The notes under the pieces were generated by a model. That model was not told where the DNA came from and searched no databases. It saw only the letters and a program-made list of their open reading frames with translations. 24,629 bases of DNA from Pseudomonadota bacterium. GTDB lineage: Bacteria > Pseudomonadota > Alphaproteobacteria > Rhizobiales > Xanthobacteraceae. The stretch's first letter is position 1. Every line of letters begins with the position of its first letter. Both the position numbers and the translations under genes were made by a program. Location: assembly GCA_023414975.1 (NCBI GenBank), contig JAEZMI010000366.1, positions 1-24,629 of the forward strand, in the 5' to 3' direction. Shown here one piece after another: positions 11,240 through 18,877 of this stretch.

Positions 11240-12373
11240 TCAGGCTGCCGCGTCGAGGGCGCGGCCGGCGCGCGCGCCGGTGGAATCGAAGAGAAGAATC
11301 GCGCCGGGATCGACGACCACATCGACCCCGGCGCCCGGCTCCAGCGCGCGGATGCCCGGCAGCAGGGCGATCAGCGCGGTCGCGCCCCGCTCCATGTGCA
11401 GATAGGTTTCCGAGCCGGTGATCTCCGCCACCGAAACGGTGGCGCGCAGGCGGAAGCGCGGGCCGGAGGCGGCCGCCGCCGCACCGCCAGTCCCGTCATG
11501 CCCTTCATGCTCGCTGCCGTCCTCGACCTGCACATGGTGGGCGCGCACGCCGATCGTGTAGCTGCCATCCGGCACGCCGGCGAAGACGCCGGTGACGGGA
11601 ATGGACCCGCCATTGTCCAGCCGCACCGTCCCCGCGCTCTTCACGGCCTTCAGCATGTTCAGCGGCGGGTCGGAGAAGACGCTGGCGGTGGCGATGTCGC
11701 CCGGCCGGCGGTAGACCTCGGCGGTGGGGCCGAACTGGGTGAGCCGGCCTTCGAGCAGCGTCGCCGTGTTGCCGCCGAGCAGCAGCGCTTCCATCGGCTC
11801 GGTCGTCGCATAGACGAACACCGCGCCGGTCGAGGCGAAGATGCGCGGCAGTTCCTCGCGCAGCTCCTCGCGCAGCTTGTAATCGAGGTTCGCCAGCGGC
11901 TCGTCGAGCAGCACGAGATCGGCCCGCTTCACCAGCGCGCGGGCGATGGCGCAGCGCTGCTGCTGGCCGCCGGACATTTCCAGCGGCCGGCGCTGGAGAT
12001 AGGGGGTGAGCTTCAAGAGCCGCGCCGCCTCGGCGACGCGGGCGTCGATCTCCGCCCTGGGCAGGCCGGCGACGCGCAGCGGCGACGCGATGTTCTCATA
12101 CACCGTCAGCGCGGGGTAGTTGATGAACTGCTGGTAGACCATCGCCACCGAGCGCTTCTTCACCGTGAGGCCGGTGACGTCCCGCCCGTCCACCAGCACG
12201 CGGCCGCTGGTCGGCGCGTCGAGGCCGGCCATCAGGCGCATCAGGCTGGTCTTGCCCGAGAGGGTCGCGCCCAGCAGCACGTTGAGGCTGCCGCGCTCCA
12301 GCCGCAGCGAGACGTCGCGGATATGGGGGACGCCGCCGACGACGCGGCTGACGTTCTGAAGCTCCAGGGTCAC
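11240..12373 (-). CDS. glpS: Glycerol ABC transporter ATP-binding protein GlpS (H-loop His replaced by Thr)
   Basis: A 377-residue MalK-like ATPase with a C-terminal regulatory domain. Walker A is GATLSGKTS (35-43, K41), the Q-loop is near Q82, the signature MSGGQQQR (133-140) is canonical, and Walker B is LVLLDEP with D157 and E158. At the H-loop, where VTHDQ is expected, the sequence is A189-T-T191-E-P, so the switch histidine is Thr191. I read codon ACC there directly. The start is a GTG at 12373 that overlaps the glpD stop by 4 bp (GTGA), implying translational coupling. Residues 278-295 form a Gly/Ala/His-rich linker in the regulatory domain. It pairs with GlpT, which carries the complementary defect. 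Confidence 0.93.
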   Translation of the reverse strand: MTLELQNVSRVVGGVPHIRDVSLRLERGSLNVLLGATLSGKTSLMRLMAGLDAPTSGRVLVDGRDVTGLTVKKRSVAMVYQQFINYPALTVYENIASPLRVAGLPRAEIDARVAEAARLLKLTPYLQRRPLEMSGGQQQRCAIARALVKRADLVLLDEPLANLDYKLREELREELPRIFASTGAVFVYATTEPMEALLLGGNTATLLEGRLTQFGPTAEVYRRPGDIATASVFSDPPLNMLKAVKSAGTVRLDNGGSIPVTGVFAGVPDGSYTIGVRAHHVQVEDGSEHEGHDGTGGAAAAASGPRFRLRATVSVAEITGSETYLHMERGATALIALLPGIRALEPGAGVDVVVDPGAILLFDSTGARAGRALDAAA

Positions 12374-13920
12374 GCCACGCCTCCCCGCACCGCGGCCGGC
12401 ATGGGCCGATGCAGCGTCCTGTCGCGCATATAGGCATCGAGCGCGTCGATCTGGGCGGCGGAGAAGCGCAGGCCCAGCTTCGAGCGGCGCCAGAGAACGT
12501 CCTCGGCCGTGCGGGCCCACTCCTCGCGCATCAGATAAAGCACCTCCGCCTCGGTGAGATCGGCGCCGAACACCTGGCCGAGATCGGCCGCCCCGCGCGC
12601 CCCGTCGAGCAGGCGCAGCGCGCGCGTGCCGTAGGCGACGACCAGCCGCCGGGCCAGCCTCTCGTCGAGCCAGGGGTGGGCGCGCTTGATCTGCGCGACG
12701 ATGCGCACCGGCTCGCCCACCGGGAAATCGCCGCCGGGCAGCGGCTCCTTGCCGGTCCACGATTCCTTCGAGGCGCCGGGCAAATAGGGGCCGAGCTTTT
12801 CCATCGCGTGCTCCGCCAGGCGTCGATAGGTGGTGATCTTGCCGCCGAACACCGACAGCAGCGGCGGGCGCCCCTCGCCCTCCTCCATCTCCAGCACGTA
12901 GTCGCGGGTGGCTTCCTGCGCCTTGGACGCGCCGTCGTCATAGAGCGGGCGCACGCCGGAATAGGTCCAGACGACGTTCTCCGGCGTCACCGGATTGCGG
13001 AAATACTCGCTGGCGGCGGCGCACAGATAGGCGATCTCCTCCGCACTCGCGACCGGCTTGGCCGGGGTCTGGCCGAAATCGCGGTCGGTCGTGCCGATCA
13101 GCGTGAAGTCGTGCTCATAGGGCACGGCGAAGATGATGCGGCCATCCGCGTTCTGGAAGATGTAGGCGCGGTCGTGGTCGTAGAGCTTGGGCACCACGAT
13201 GTGGCTGCCCTGCACGAGCCGGACATTGGCCGGCGAGTTGACCCGCACCACCTGCGCCAGGACCTCGTGAACCCACGGCCCGGCGGCATTGACGAGAACG
13301 CGCGCCCGCGCCGTGGAGCGCTCGCCGTCCTGCTCCACCTCGATCTGCCAGTGGTCGGCGCCGCGCGTGGCGCTGACCACCCGGCTGCGCGGGCGGATGT
13401 CGGCGCCGCGCTCGGCCGCGTCCAGCGCGTTGAGGACGACGAGGCGGCTGTCCTCGACCCAGCAGTCGGAATATTCGAAAGCCCGGCTGTAGCCCTCGCG
13501 CAGCGGCTTGCCGGTCTCGTCGCGGGTGAGGTCCAGCGTGCGGGTCGCCGGCAGCAGCTTGCGCCCGCCGAGATGGTCGTAGATGAACAGGCCGAGGCGC
13601 AGCAGCCAGGCGGGGCGCAGGCCCTGGTGGTGCGGCAGCACGAAGCGCAGCGGCCAGATGATGTGCGGCGCGATCCGCCAGAGCACCTCGCGCTCCATCA
13701 GCGCCTCGCGCACCAGCCGGAACTCGTAATGTTCGAGATAGCGGAGGCCGCCATGGATCAGCTTGGTGGAGGCCGAGGAGGTCGCGCCGGCGAAATCGCC
13801 CTGCTCGAACAGGACGACGGACGCACCCCGGCCGGCCGCGTCGCGGGCAATGCCGCAGCCATTGATGCCGCCGCCGATGACGGCGAGATCGTAAAGCGGA
13901 TCGAGCGTGCGAGCGTCCAC
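12370..13920 (-). CDS. glpD: Aerobic glycerol-3-phosphate dehydrogenase
   Basis: A membrane-associated FAD enzyme that oxidises glycerol 3-phosphate to dihydroxyacetone phosphate and passes electrons to quinone. At 516 aa it is a normal length. The FAD-binding Rossmann motif is AVIGGGINGCGIARDAAGRG (13-32). The flavin/substrate block TKLIHGGLRYLEHYEF follows near 52, and further family segments include GTTDRDF near 275 and YSGVRPLYDD near 320. A C-terminal cap domain is present. The start is GTG at 13920, preceded by GGGAG at 7 nt. It is the first gene of the glp operon, and glpS begins within its stop codon. No glpR gene is in the window. Confidence 0.96.
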   Translation of the reverse strand: MDARTLDPLYDLAVIGGGINGCGIARDAAGRGASVVLFEQGDFAGATSSASTKLIHGGLRYLEHYEFRLVREALMEREVLWRIAPHIIWPLRFVLPHHQGLRPAWLLRLGLFIYDHLGGRKLLPATRTLDLTRDETGKPLREGYSRAFEYSDCWVEDSRLVVLNALDAAERGADIRPRSRVVSATRGADHWQIEVEQDGERSTARARVLVNAAGPWVHEVLAQVVRVNSPANVRLVQGSHIVVPKLYDHDRAYIFQNADGRIIFAVPYEHDFTLIGTTDRDFGQTPAKPVASAEEIAYLCAAASEYFRNPVTPENVVWTYSGVRPLYDDGASKAQEATRDYVLEMEEGEGRPPLLSVFGGKITTYRRLAEHAMEKLGPYLPGASKESWTGKEPLPGGDFPVGEPVRIVAQIKRAHPWLDERLARRLVVAYGTRALRLLDGARGAADLGQVFGADLTEAEVLYLMREEWARTAEDVLWRRSKLGLRFSAAQIDALDAYMRDRTLHRPMPAAVRGGVA

Positions 13921-14225
13921 GCGGCGTCTCCCGGTCGCGGCTCCCTTAGGTCAGGAGCGCTTTCGTTTTTATATTCGTATCGACGCTAACTGAAACCTCA
14001 ACCGGCCGCAACGGTCAAAAATCCGAAAGAATCGAACTTTCGTTTAGGTGCATTGCAACAGAAACAAGGCAGGCGCCCTTGGGAGGGGGCATCGCCGTCG
14101 CAGGGCGCCGCCCGGCCCGCCCGGGGTATAAATTCCGCAAATGCCGCCATTGCCCCAATAAATTACCGCCCCGCGTCATTCCCGCCTAGCGTGCGCGCAA
14201 TCCCCGCCGAGATTGGAGCGCGACG
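13921..14225. other. glpD / creatinase divergent intergenic region
   Basis: This 305-bp region has no plausible gene. It contains an AT-rich patch with TTCG-type half-sites near glpD, a CGAAAG/CTTTCG dyad (14024-14042), a very GC-rich inverted stretch near 14101-14125, and an ATTG-CCC-CAAT dyad at 14149-14159 ahead of the creatinase gene. Confidence 0.6.
13961..14042 (-). promoter_or_regulatory. Candidate GlpR-type operator/promoter region of the glp operon
   Basis: Two TTCG half-sites 12 bp apart (13962-13965, 13974-13977) sit in an AT-rich stretch. An inverted repeat CGAAAG-N7-CTTTCG follows at 14024-14042. DeoR-type GlpR repressors recognise TTCG/CGAA half-sites, so this is the natural place for glp control. 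A plausible AATATAA -10-like stretch lies at about 13967-13974 on the minus strand, but the -35 is unclear. Confidence 0.35.
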
Positions 14226-15443
14226 ATGACCACCGACGACATGCTGCATGTGATGCAATGGCACAATGGCGAGAAGGAATTCTCGCCCTTCTCGGACGCC
14301 GAGATGAAGCGTCGGCAGGAGGCGGTGCGCGGCTGGATGGCGCAGAACGACGTCGACGCCGCGCTGTTCACCTCCTATCACGGCATCAACTACTATTCCG
14401 GCTGGCTCTACTGCTCTTTCGGCCGCAAATACGGCATGGTCATCGACCATCAGAAGGCGACGACCATCTCGGCCGGCATTGACGGCGGCCAGCCCTGGCG
14501 GCGAAGCGCCGGCGACAACATCACCTATACGGACTGGCGGCGGGACAATTTCTACCGCGCCGTGCGCCAGCTCACGGTCGGCGCGCGCCGCATCGGCATC
14601 GAGTTCGATCATGTGAATCTCGACTATCTGCGCCAGCTCGAAGAGGCGCTGCCGGGTGTCGAATTCGTCGACATCAGCCAGCCCTCCATGTGGATGCGCA
14701 CCATCAAGTCGGCGGAGGAGCAGAAACTCATCCGCGAGGGCGCGCGCATCGCCGACATCGGCGGGGCGGCCTGCGTCGCGGCGGTGAAGGCGGGCGTGCC
14801 CGAGCACGAGGTCGCCCTCGCCGCGACCGGCGCCATGGTGCGCGAGATCGCCGCCTCCTTCCCCTTCGTCGAGCTGATGGACAGCTGGACCTGGTTCCAG
14901 TCCGGCATCAACACGGACGGCGCGCACAACCCCGTCACCAACCGCGTCATCCAGTCGGGCGACATCCTCTCGCTCAACACCTTCCCGATGATCTTCGGCT
15001 ACTACACCGCGCTGGAGCGCACGCTGTTCTGCGACCATGTCGACGATGCGAGCCTCGACATCTGGGAGAAGAACGTCGCCGTCCACCGGCGCGGGCTTCA
15101 GCTCATCAAGCCGGGCGCGAAGTGCAGCGAGATCGCGCTGGAGCTCAACCACATGTACCGGCAGTGGGACCTGCTGAAGTACCGTTCCTTCGGCTATGGC
15201 CACTCCTTCGGGGTGCTGAGCCACTATTACGGGCGCGAGGCGGGCGTGGAACTGCGCGAGGACGTCCACACCGAGCTCAAGCCCGGCATGATCGTCTCCA
15301 TGGAGCCGATGGTGATGCTGCCGCAGGGCCTGCCGGGCGCCGGCGGCTATCGCGAGCACGACATCCTCATCGTCACCGAGGATGGGGCGGAGAACATCAC
15401 CGGCTTCCCCTTCGGCCCGGAGCACAACATCATCACCCACTGA
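14226..15443 (+). CDS. Creatinase (creatine amidinohydrolase, M24 pita-bread fold)
   Basis: Hydrolyses creatine to sarcosine and urea in the cytoplasm. The 405-residue protein resembles Pseudomonas creatinase along its whole length, including the FTSYHxINYYS stretch (48-58), CSFGRK (63-68), NIDGGQPWRR-like IDGGQPWRR, and TWFQSGINTDGAHNPV with the proposed catalytic histidine H234 (His232 of the Pseudomonas enzyme). Also conserved are YGHSFGxLSHYYGREAG near 322 and VSMEPM with E360 (Glu358). It lacks the metal ligands of aminopeptidase P-type M24 enzymes, which supports creatinase over a peptidase. GGAG precedes the ATG by 7 nt. No sarcosine oxidase or urease genes are in the window. A LysR gene follows in the same direction and may regulate it. 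Confidence 0.94.
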   Translation: MTTDDMLHVMQWHNGEKEFSPFSDAEMKRRQEAVRGWMAQNDVDAALFTSYHGINYYSGWLYCSFGRKYGMVIDHQKATTISAGIDGGQPWRRSAGDNITYTDWRRDNFYRAVRQLTVGARRIGIEFDHVNLDYLRQLEEALPGVEFVDISQPSMWMRTIKSAEEQKLIREGARIADIGGAACVAAVKAGVPEHEVALAATGAMVREIAASFPFVELMDSWTWFQSGINTDGAHNPVTNRVIQSGDILSLNTFPMIFGYYTALERTLFCDHVDDASLDIWEKNVAVHRRGLQLIKPGAKCSEIALELNHMYRQWDLLKYRSFGYGHSFGVLSHYYGREAGVELREDVHTELKPGMIVSMEPMVMLPQGLPGAGGYREHDILIVTEDGAENITGFPFGPEHNIITH

Positions 15444-15451
15444 TCCGGGGG

Positions 15452-15475
15452 CGCGGCGCCCGCCACGGCGCCGCG
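15452..15475 (+). terminator. Hairpin after the creatinase gene, possible terminator
   Basis: CGCGGCGCC (15452-15460) and GGCGCCGCG (15467-15475) form a perfect 9-bp stem with a 6-nt loop, 8 nt after the stop. Only TCTTG follows, so it is a weak rho-independent terminator at best. Confidence 0.45.
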
Positions 15476-15517
15476 TCTTGCGGGGGATTGCGGCGGTCGC
15501 GCCGATATGAAAGGCTT

Positions 15518-15548
15518 ATGGACATCTCCTATCCATCAGCGATGGATA
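15518..15548. promoter_or_regulatory. LysR-type operator just upstream of the LysR start
   Basis: A perfect dyad TATCCAT-N5-ATGGATA (15530-15548) ends 3 nt before the LysR ATG. A further ATGGA half-site (15518-15522) pairs with the same TCCAT arm. The T-N11-A geometry is typical of LysR boxes, suggesting autoregulation. Confidence 0.5.
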
Positions 15549-15551
15549 TGC

Positions 15552-16457
15552 ATGCGCGCGATCACCAACTTCCAGACCGATCTTCTGCGCGCCTTTGTCT
15601 GCGTCGTCGATCTCGGCGCCTTCACCCGCGCCGGCGAGGCGCTGGGCCGCACCCAGCCCGCCATCTCGCTGCAGATCCGCCGGCTGGAGGAGCTGGTCGG
15701 CGCCCCACTGATACGCCAGGTGGGCCGCACGCTGCAGCTCACCGGCGAGGGCGAGGTGCTGCTCTCCTATGCCCGCGAGATGCTTCGCCTCAATGACGAG
15801 GCGGCCGCCCATTTCAACCGCGCCAGGATCGCCGGCGTCATCCGCGTCGGCCTGCCCAATGATTACGCCGTCGCCTTCCTGCAGGGCCTCATCACCGACT
15901 ATACGCGCCAGCACCCCGAGCTGACGCTCGAACTGCATTGCGGATGGTCGGCCGAAATCCTCGACCGGCTGCGCGCCGACGATCTCGACCTCGCCGTCGC
16001 CATGGTCAACAACGAGGATACCCGCCACCTCTCCCGCTCCTGGGTCGAACGGCCGATCTGGGCGGCGGCGCAGGCGGCGCGGTTCGAGCCGAACCGCCCC
16101 ATCCCCCTCGCCGCCCACCCGGAAGGCTGCGCCTACCGCGCCCGCATGATCCAGACCCTCGACGCGGCGGGACGGCGCTGGCGCGTCGCCTATTCCGGCG
16201 CCGGCATCGCCGGCCTGCAGAACGCGGTGGTGAGCGGCCTCGGGGTGAGCGCCCTCACCCGCTACACCATGCTGCCGGGCATGCGCGCGCTCGGCGAGGT
16301 GGACGGCTTCCCCCCGCTGGCGGAAATCCGCGTGGGCCTGTTCTACAAGCACCCCCGGCTTTCGCCCGCCGCGATCCAGCTCGTGAACCACATGATCGCC
16401 CAGTTCGACGCTGCCGGCGCGCCGGGAACGGGCAACCCGGCCGTCCGCCCGGCCTGA
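15552..16457 (+). CDS. LysR family transcriptional regulator
   Basis: A 301-residue DNA-binding regulator. The N-terminal winged helix-turn-helix is clear (LLRAFVCVVDLGAFTRAGEALGR then TQPAISLQIRRLEE, about residues 10-45), followed by a linker helix and a LysR substrate-binding domain beginning near IRVGLPNDYAVAFLQ (about residue 96). The ATG at 15552 was chosen because the family's conserved N-terminus starts there. An ATG at 15507 would add 15 atypical residues encoded across the dyad. No clear ribosome-binding site precedes 15552, so the start could be leaderless. It lies 108 bp downstream of the creatinase gene, so control of creatine use is plausible but inferred. Confidence 0.88.
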   Translation: MRAITNFQTDLLRAFVCVVDLGAFTRAGEALGRTQPAISLQIRRLEELVGAPLIRQVGRTLQLTGEGEVLLSYAREMLRLNDEAAAHFNRARIAGVIRVGLPNDYAVAFLQGLITDYTRQHPELTLELHCGWSAEILDRLRADDLDLAVAMVNNEDTRHLSRSWVERPIWAAAQAARFEPNRPIPLAAHPEGCAYRARMIQTLDAAGRRWRVAYSGAGIAGLQNAVVSGLGVSALTRYTMLPGMRALGEVDGFPPLAEIRVGLFYKHPRLSPAAIQLVNHMIAQFDAAGAPGTGNPAVRPA

Positions 16458-16478
16458 AGCCCCGGCACCCCGCATCGC

Positions 16479-16495
16479 CGGGCCGGATCGGCCCG
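16479..16495. terminator. Hairpin between convergent LysR genes
   Basis: CGGGCCG-GAT-CGGCCCG is a perfect 7-bp inverted repeat, overlapping a second possible stem to its left. It sits in the short gap between two converging genes and could stop both transcripts, but there is no T-tract on either side. Confidence 0.35.
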
Positions 16496-16504
16496 ATCGC
16501 GCCC

Positions 16505-16536
16505 GCCCTCACCCGCGCGTGCCCTCACCCGCGCGC
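16505..16536. repeat. 16-bp direct repeat, two copies
   Basis: GCCCTCACCCGCGCGT (16505-16520) is followed immediately by a copy differing in the last base (16521-16536). The second copy covers the last codons and stop of the minus-strand LysR gene, suggesting slippage at its 3' end. Confidence 0.75.
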
Positions 16537-17418
16537 GGCCTTCACATGGTCGATCAGCGCGCGCAGTTTCGGGGCGAGGTGGCGGCGGCCGGGATAGTAA
16601 AGAAAGAAGCCGGCAAAGGATGGGCAGAAGGCGTCGAGCACGGGCACCAGCTCGCCCCGCGCCAGCGGCCCGCGAAAGCTCTCTTCCATGCCGAAGGTGA
16701 TGCCGCCCCCGGCCACGGCGAGCTTGATCATCAGCGCCATGTCGTTGGTGGTGATCTCCGGCTCCACCTGCACCGCGAATTCCCGCCCCCCTTCCGCGAA
16801 CTCCCAGCGATAGGGGGCGACGCGCGGCGAAGGGCGCCAGCCGATGCAGCGATGCCCGCTCAGCGCGCGCGGATGCGCGGGTGTCCCGGCGCGCGCCAGA
16901 TAGTCCGGCGCGGCGACCGCCACCTGGCGCTGCGGGCCGGAGACCGGCACGGCGATCATGTCCTGCTCGATCACCTCGCCGAGCCGCACCCCGGCATCAT
17001 AGCCCTCGGCGACGATGTCGAACTCCTCATCGGTCACGGTGATGTCGATCTGCACCTCGGGCGCGGCGGCCGCGAAGCCGGCGAGCAGCGCCCCGTCGAG
17101 AAAGCGTTCGGCGATGGAGGAGACGGCAAGGCGCAACTGGCCCCTTGGGCGCTCCGCGCGGCTGCCCGTCGCCTCCACCGCCGCGCGGATGTCGGCAAGG
17201 GCGGGGGCGCGCGGGGCGTGCAGCCGCGCGCCCGCCTCGGTGAGGCTGACGCTGCGCGTCGTGCGCCGCACCAGCGCCGTGCCCAGGGCGGCTTCCAGCC
17301 GCGCCACGCTCTGGCTCACGGCGGAGCGCGTCACCCCCAGCCGAGCCGCCGCGGCGCTGAACGAGCGGGTCTCCGCCACCAGGGCGAGCAGGGCGAGGGC
17401 GTTGAGATCGACGGCCAT
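16525..17418 (-). CDS. LysR family transcriptional regulator, divergent from the SDR operon
   Basis: A 297-residue regulator. The helix-turn-helix covers about residues 5-45 (LALLALVAETRSFSAAAARLGVT then RSAVSQSVARLEAALG), followed by a linker and a substrate-binding domain starting near GQLRLAVSSIAERFL (about 93). It is of the subgroup that usually lies divergent to an oxidoreductase it controls, and here it is 150 bp from a divergent SDR gene. The ATG at 17418 lies within an inverted repeat (CATTGG/CCAATG) and no clear ribosome-binding site precedes it. The family is certain; the target operon is inferred from layout. Confidence 0.93.
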   Translation of the reverse strand: MAVDLNALALLALVAETRSFSAAAARLGVTRSAVSQSVARLEAALGTALVRRTTRSVSLTEAGARLHAPRAPALADIRAAVEATGSRAERPRGQLRLAVSSIAERFLDGALLAGFAAAAPEVQIDITVTDEEFDIVAEGYDAGVRLGEVIEQDMIAVPVSGPQRQVAVAAPDYLARAGTPAHPRALSGHRCIGWRPSPRVAPYRWEFAEGGREFAVQVEPEITTNDMALMIKLAVAGGGITFGMEESFRGPLARGELVPVLDAFCPSFAGFFLYYPGRRHLAPKLRALIDHVKAARG

Positions 17419-17440
17419 TGGTTATTTCTGCTTTCCAATG
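17416..17440. promoter_or_regulatory. Dyad overlapping the LysR start codon in the divergent promoter region
   Basis: CATTGG (17416-17421) and CCAATG (17435-17440) form a perfect 6-bp inverted repeat with a 13-bp AT-rich centre. It covers the LysR start codon, so binding would block LysR expression. A site for divergent control with the SDR operon is inferred. Confidence 0.4.
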
Positions 17441-17568
17441 TGTCCAGCTTGAGGCGGCTTCTGACGACAATGCCGGGCGCCTACCTTGCGATCAACCCCG
17501 CAGAACACCGGGGGGACATCACGCCAAGGAACGCCAAGCCAAGCGACACCACGCTACCGGAGACGACG

Positions 17569-18327
17569 ATGAACCCCGACACCACCCGCAACGCCCCCGC
17601 CGCCCGCGACAAGGTCGTCCTCATCACCGGAGCGTCCAGCGGCATCGGCGCCGGCATCGCCCGCGAACTCGGCAGGGCCGGCGCACGCCTCGCCCTCGGC
17701 GCCCGCCGCACCGAGCGGCTGGAGGCGCTCGCGCAGGAAATCGGCGGGCAGAGCGGCGCGGAGGTGCTGGTGCGCCGGCTCGACGTGACCGACCGCGCCG
17801 ATGTCGCCGCCTTCGCGGACGCCGCCCGCGCCCGCTTCGGCCGGGTCGACGTGATCGTCAACAATGCCGGCATCATGCCGCTCTCGCTCATGGCCTCGCT
17901 GAAGGTGGAGGAGTGGGACCGCATGGTGGACGTGAACATCAAGGGCGTGCTCAACGGCATCGCCGCGGTGCTGCCGGAGATGACGGCGCGCGGCGCCGGC
18001 CACATCGTCAACATCGCCTCCATCGGCGCGCTCTCCGTCGTGCCGACCGCCGCCGTCTACTGCGCGACCAAACATGCGGTGCGCGCCATCTCGGAGGGGC
18101 TGCGGCAGGAGAACGACCGGCTGCGCGTCACCTGCGTCCATCCGGGCGTCGTCGAGAGCGAACTCGCCCACACCATCACCGATCCCGTCGCGGTCGAGGC
18201 CATGGAAACCTACCGCGCCATCGCGCTCACGCCGGACGCCATCGGCCGCGCCGTCCGCTTCGCCATCGAGCAGCCCGCCGATGTCGATGTGAGCGAGATC
18301 GTCGTGCGCCCCACCGCCAGCCGCTGA
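17569..18327 (+). CDS. SDR family oxidoreductase
   Basis: A 252-residue classical short-chain dehydrogenase/reductase. It has the NAD(P)-binding TGASSGIG (20-27), NNAG (98-101), catalytic S151, and Y164-x3-K168 (YCATK). The R45-R46 after the second strand (GARRTERLEAL) suggests NADP(H) preference. The ATG at 17569 has GGAG at 6 nt. It is the first gene of a three-gene operon, with an 11-bp gap to the CMD-like gene, and is divergent from a LysR gene. The substrate cannot be told from sequence. Related proteins act on many alcohols, aldehydes and ketones, so the general name is used. Confidence 0.94.
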   Translation: MNPDTTRNAPAARDKVVLITGASSGIGAGIARELGRAGARLALGARRTERLEALAQEIGGQSGAEVLVRRLDVTDRADVAAFADAARARFGRVDVIVNNAGIMPLSLMASLKVEEWDRMVDVNIKGVLNGIAAVLPEMTARGAGHIVNIASIGALSVVPTAAVYCATKHAVRAISEGLRQENDRLRVTCVHPGVVESELAHTITDPVAVEAMETYRAIALTPDAIGRAVRFAIEQPADVDVSEIVVRPTASR

Positions 18328-18338
18328 GGAGATACCCC

Positions 18339-18872
18339 ATGAACGCCGACTCCATGACCGTTCACGCCATGAGCGTTCACCCCATGACCGTTCACCCCGT
18401 CGCGATGATCCGCGCCGCCACCACCGCGCTGGCGCTGGCCGCCGCGCCCACCCCGGCACTGGCTGACACGCTCGATGAGCGACTGAAGCGCGGCGCGGCG
18501 GTCATAAGCGCGCTCAATGGCGGGGCACCGCAGCCGGCGCTGGAGGCGATGCGGCGGGACTTTCCCTTCCTCGCCGACGCGACGCAGGCCTATGCGCTGG
18601 GCGATGTCTGGGCGCGGCCGGGGCTCGATGTCCGCACCCGCCAGCTCGCGGCGGTCGCCGCCTTCGCCTCGCTGGGACTGCCGGCCTTCCTGAAGATCCA
18701 TGCCGGCTACGCGCTGAATGCCGGCGTCTCCGAGGCGGAGCTGAAGGAGGTGGTCTATCTGGTCACCGTCACCGCCGGCTTCCCCCGCGCCATCAGTGCC
18801 GCGCAGGCGCTGTCCGAGCTCTTTGCCGAGCGCCGCGCCGCCGCCCCACCCAGCAATGACCCCAAGGAGTGA
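18339..18872 (+). CDS. Carboxymuconolactone decarboxylase family protein, exported
   Basis: A 177-residue protein with a CMD/AhpD-like domain at about residues 60-165 (DVWARPGLDVRTRQLAAVAAFASLGL, then the KIHAGYALNAGVSEAELKEVVYLV block). It lacks the C-x-x-C pair of AhpD, so a peroxidase role is unlikely. It has an unusual N-terminus: MNADS, then MTVHA, MSVHP and MTVHP from a 15-bp tandem repeat, then a hydrophobic segment and APTPALA, a likely signal-peptide cleavage site near residue 42. GAGGAG precedes the ATG at 18339. An internal ATG at 18405 (MIRAATT) would give a normal-length signal peptide but lacks a clear ribosome-binding site. It is the middle gene of the SDR operon. The function is unknown. 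Confidence 0.88.
   Translation: MNADSMTVHAMSVHPMTVHPVAMIRAATTALALAAAPTPALADTLDERLKRGAAVISALNGGAPQPALEAMRRDFPFLADATQAYALGDVWARPGLDVRTRQLAAVAAFASLGLPAFLKIHAGYALNAGVSEAELKEVVYLVTVTAGFPRAISAAQALSELFAERRAAAPPSNDPKE
18354..18398 (+). repeat. 15-bp tandem repeat inside the CMD-like gene
   Basis: ATGACCGTTCACGCC-type units occur at 18354-18368, 18369-18383 and 18384-18398 with one or two differences. The period is five codons, so the frame is kept and MTVHA-MSVHP-MTVHP is encoded at the start of the signal peptide. Confidence 0.93.
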
Positions 18873-18877
18873 CACCC

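Noticed and set aside
10175..12433. 752-codon plus-strand open frame across glpT and glpS
   Set aside because: Antisense shadow of two ABC ATPase genes with clear Walker motifs. The product is low in complexity and has no family motif.
11240..12760. Longer GlpS starting at 12760
   Set aside because: The extra 129 residues are out of frame with glpD, Arg/Ala-rich and unlike any ATPase N-terminus. The GTG at 12373 overlaps the glpD stop and begins the normal domain.
12409..13989. 526-codon plus-strand open frame across glpD
   Set aside because: Antisense to glpD with its complete FAD motif. High GC explains the lack of stops.
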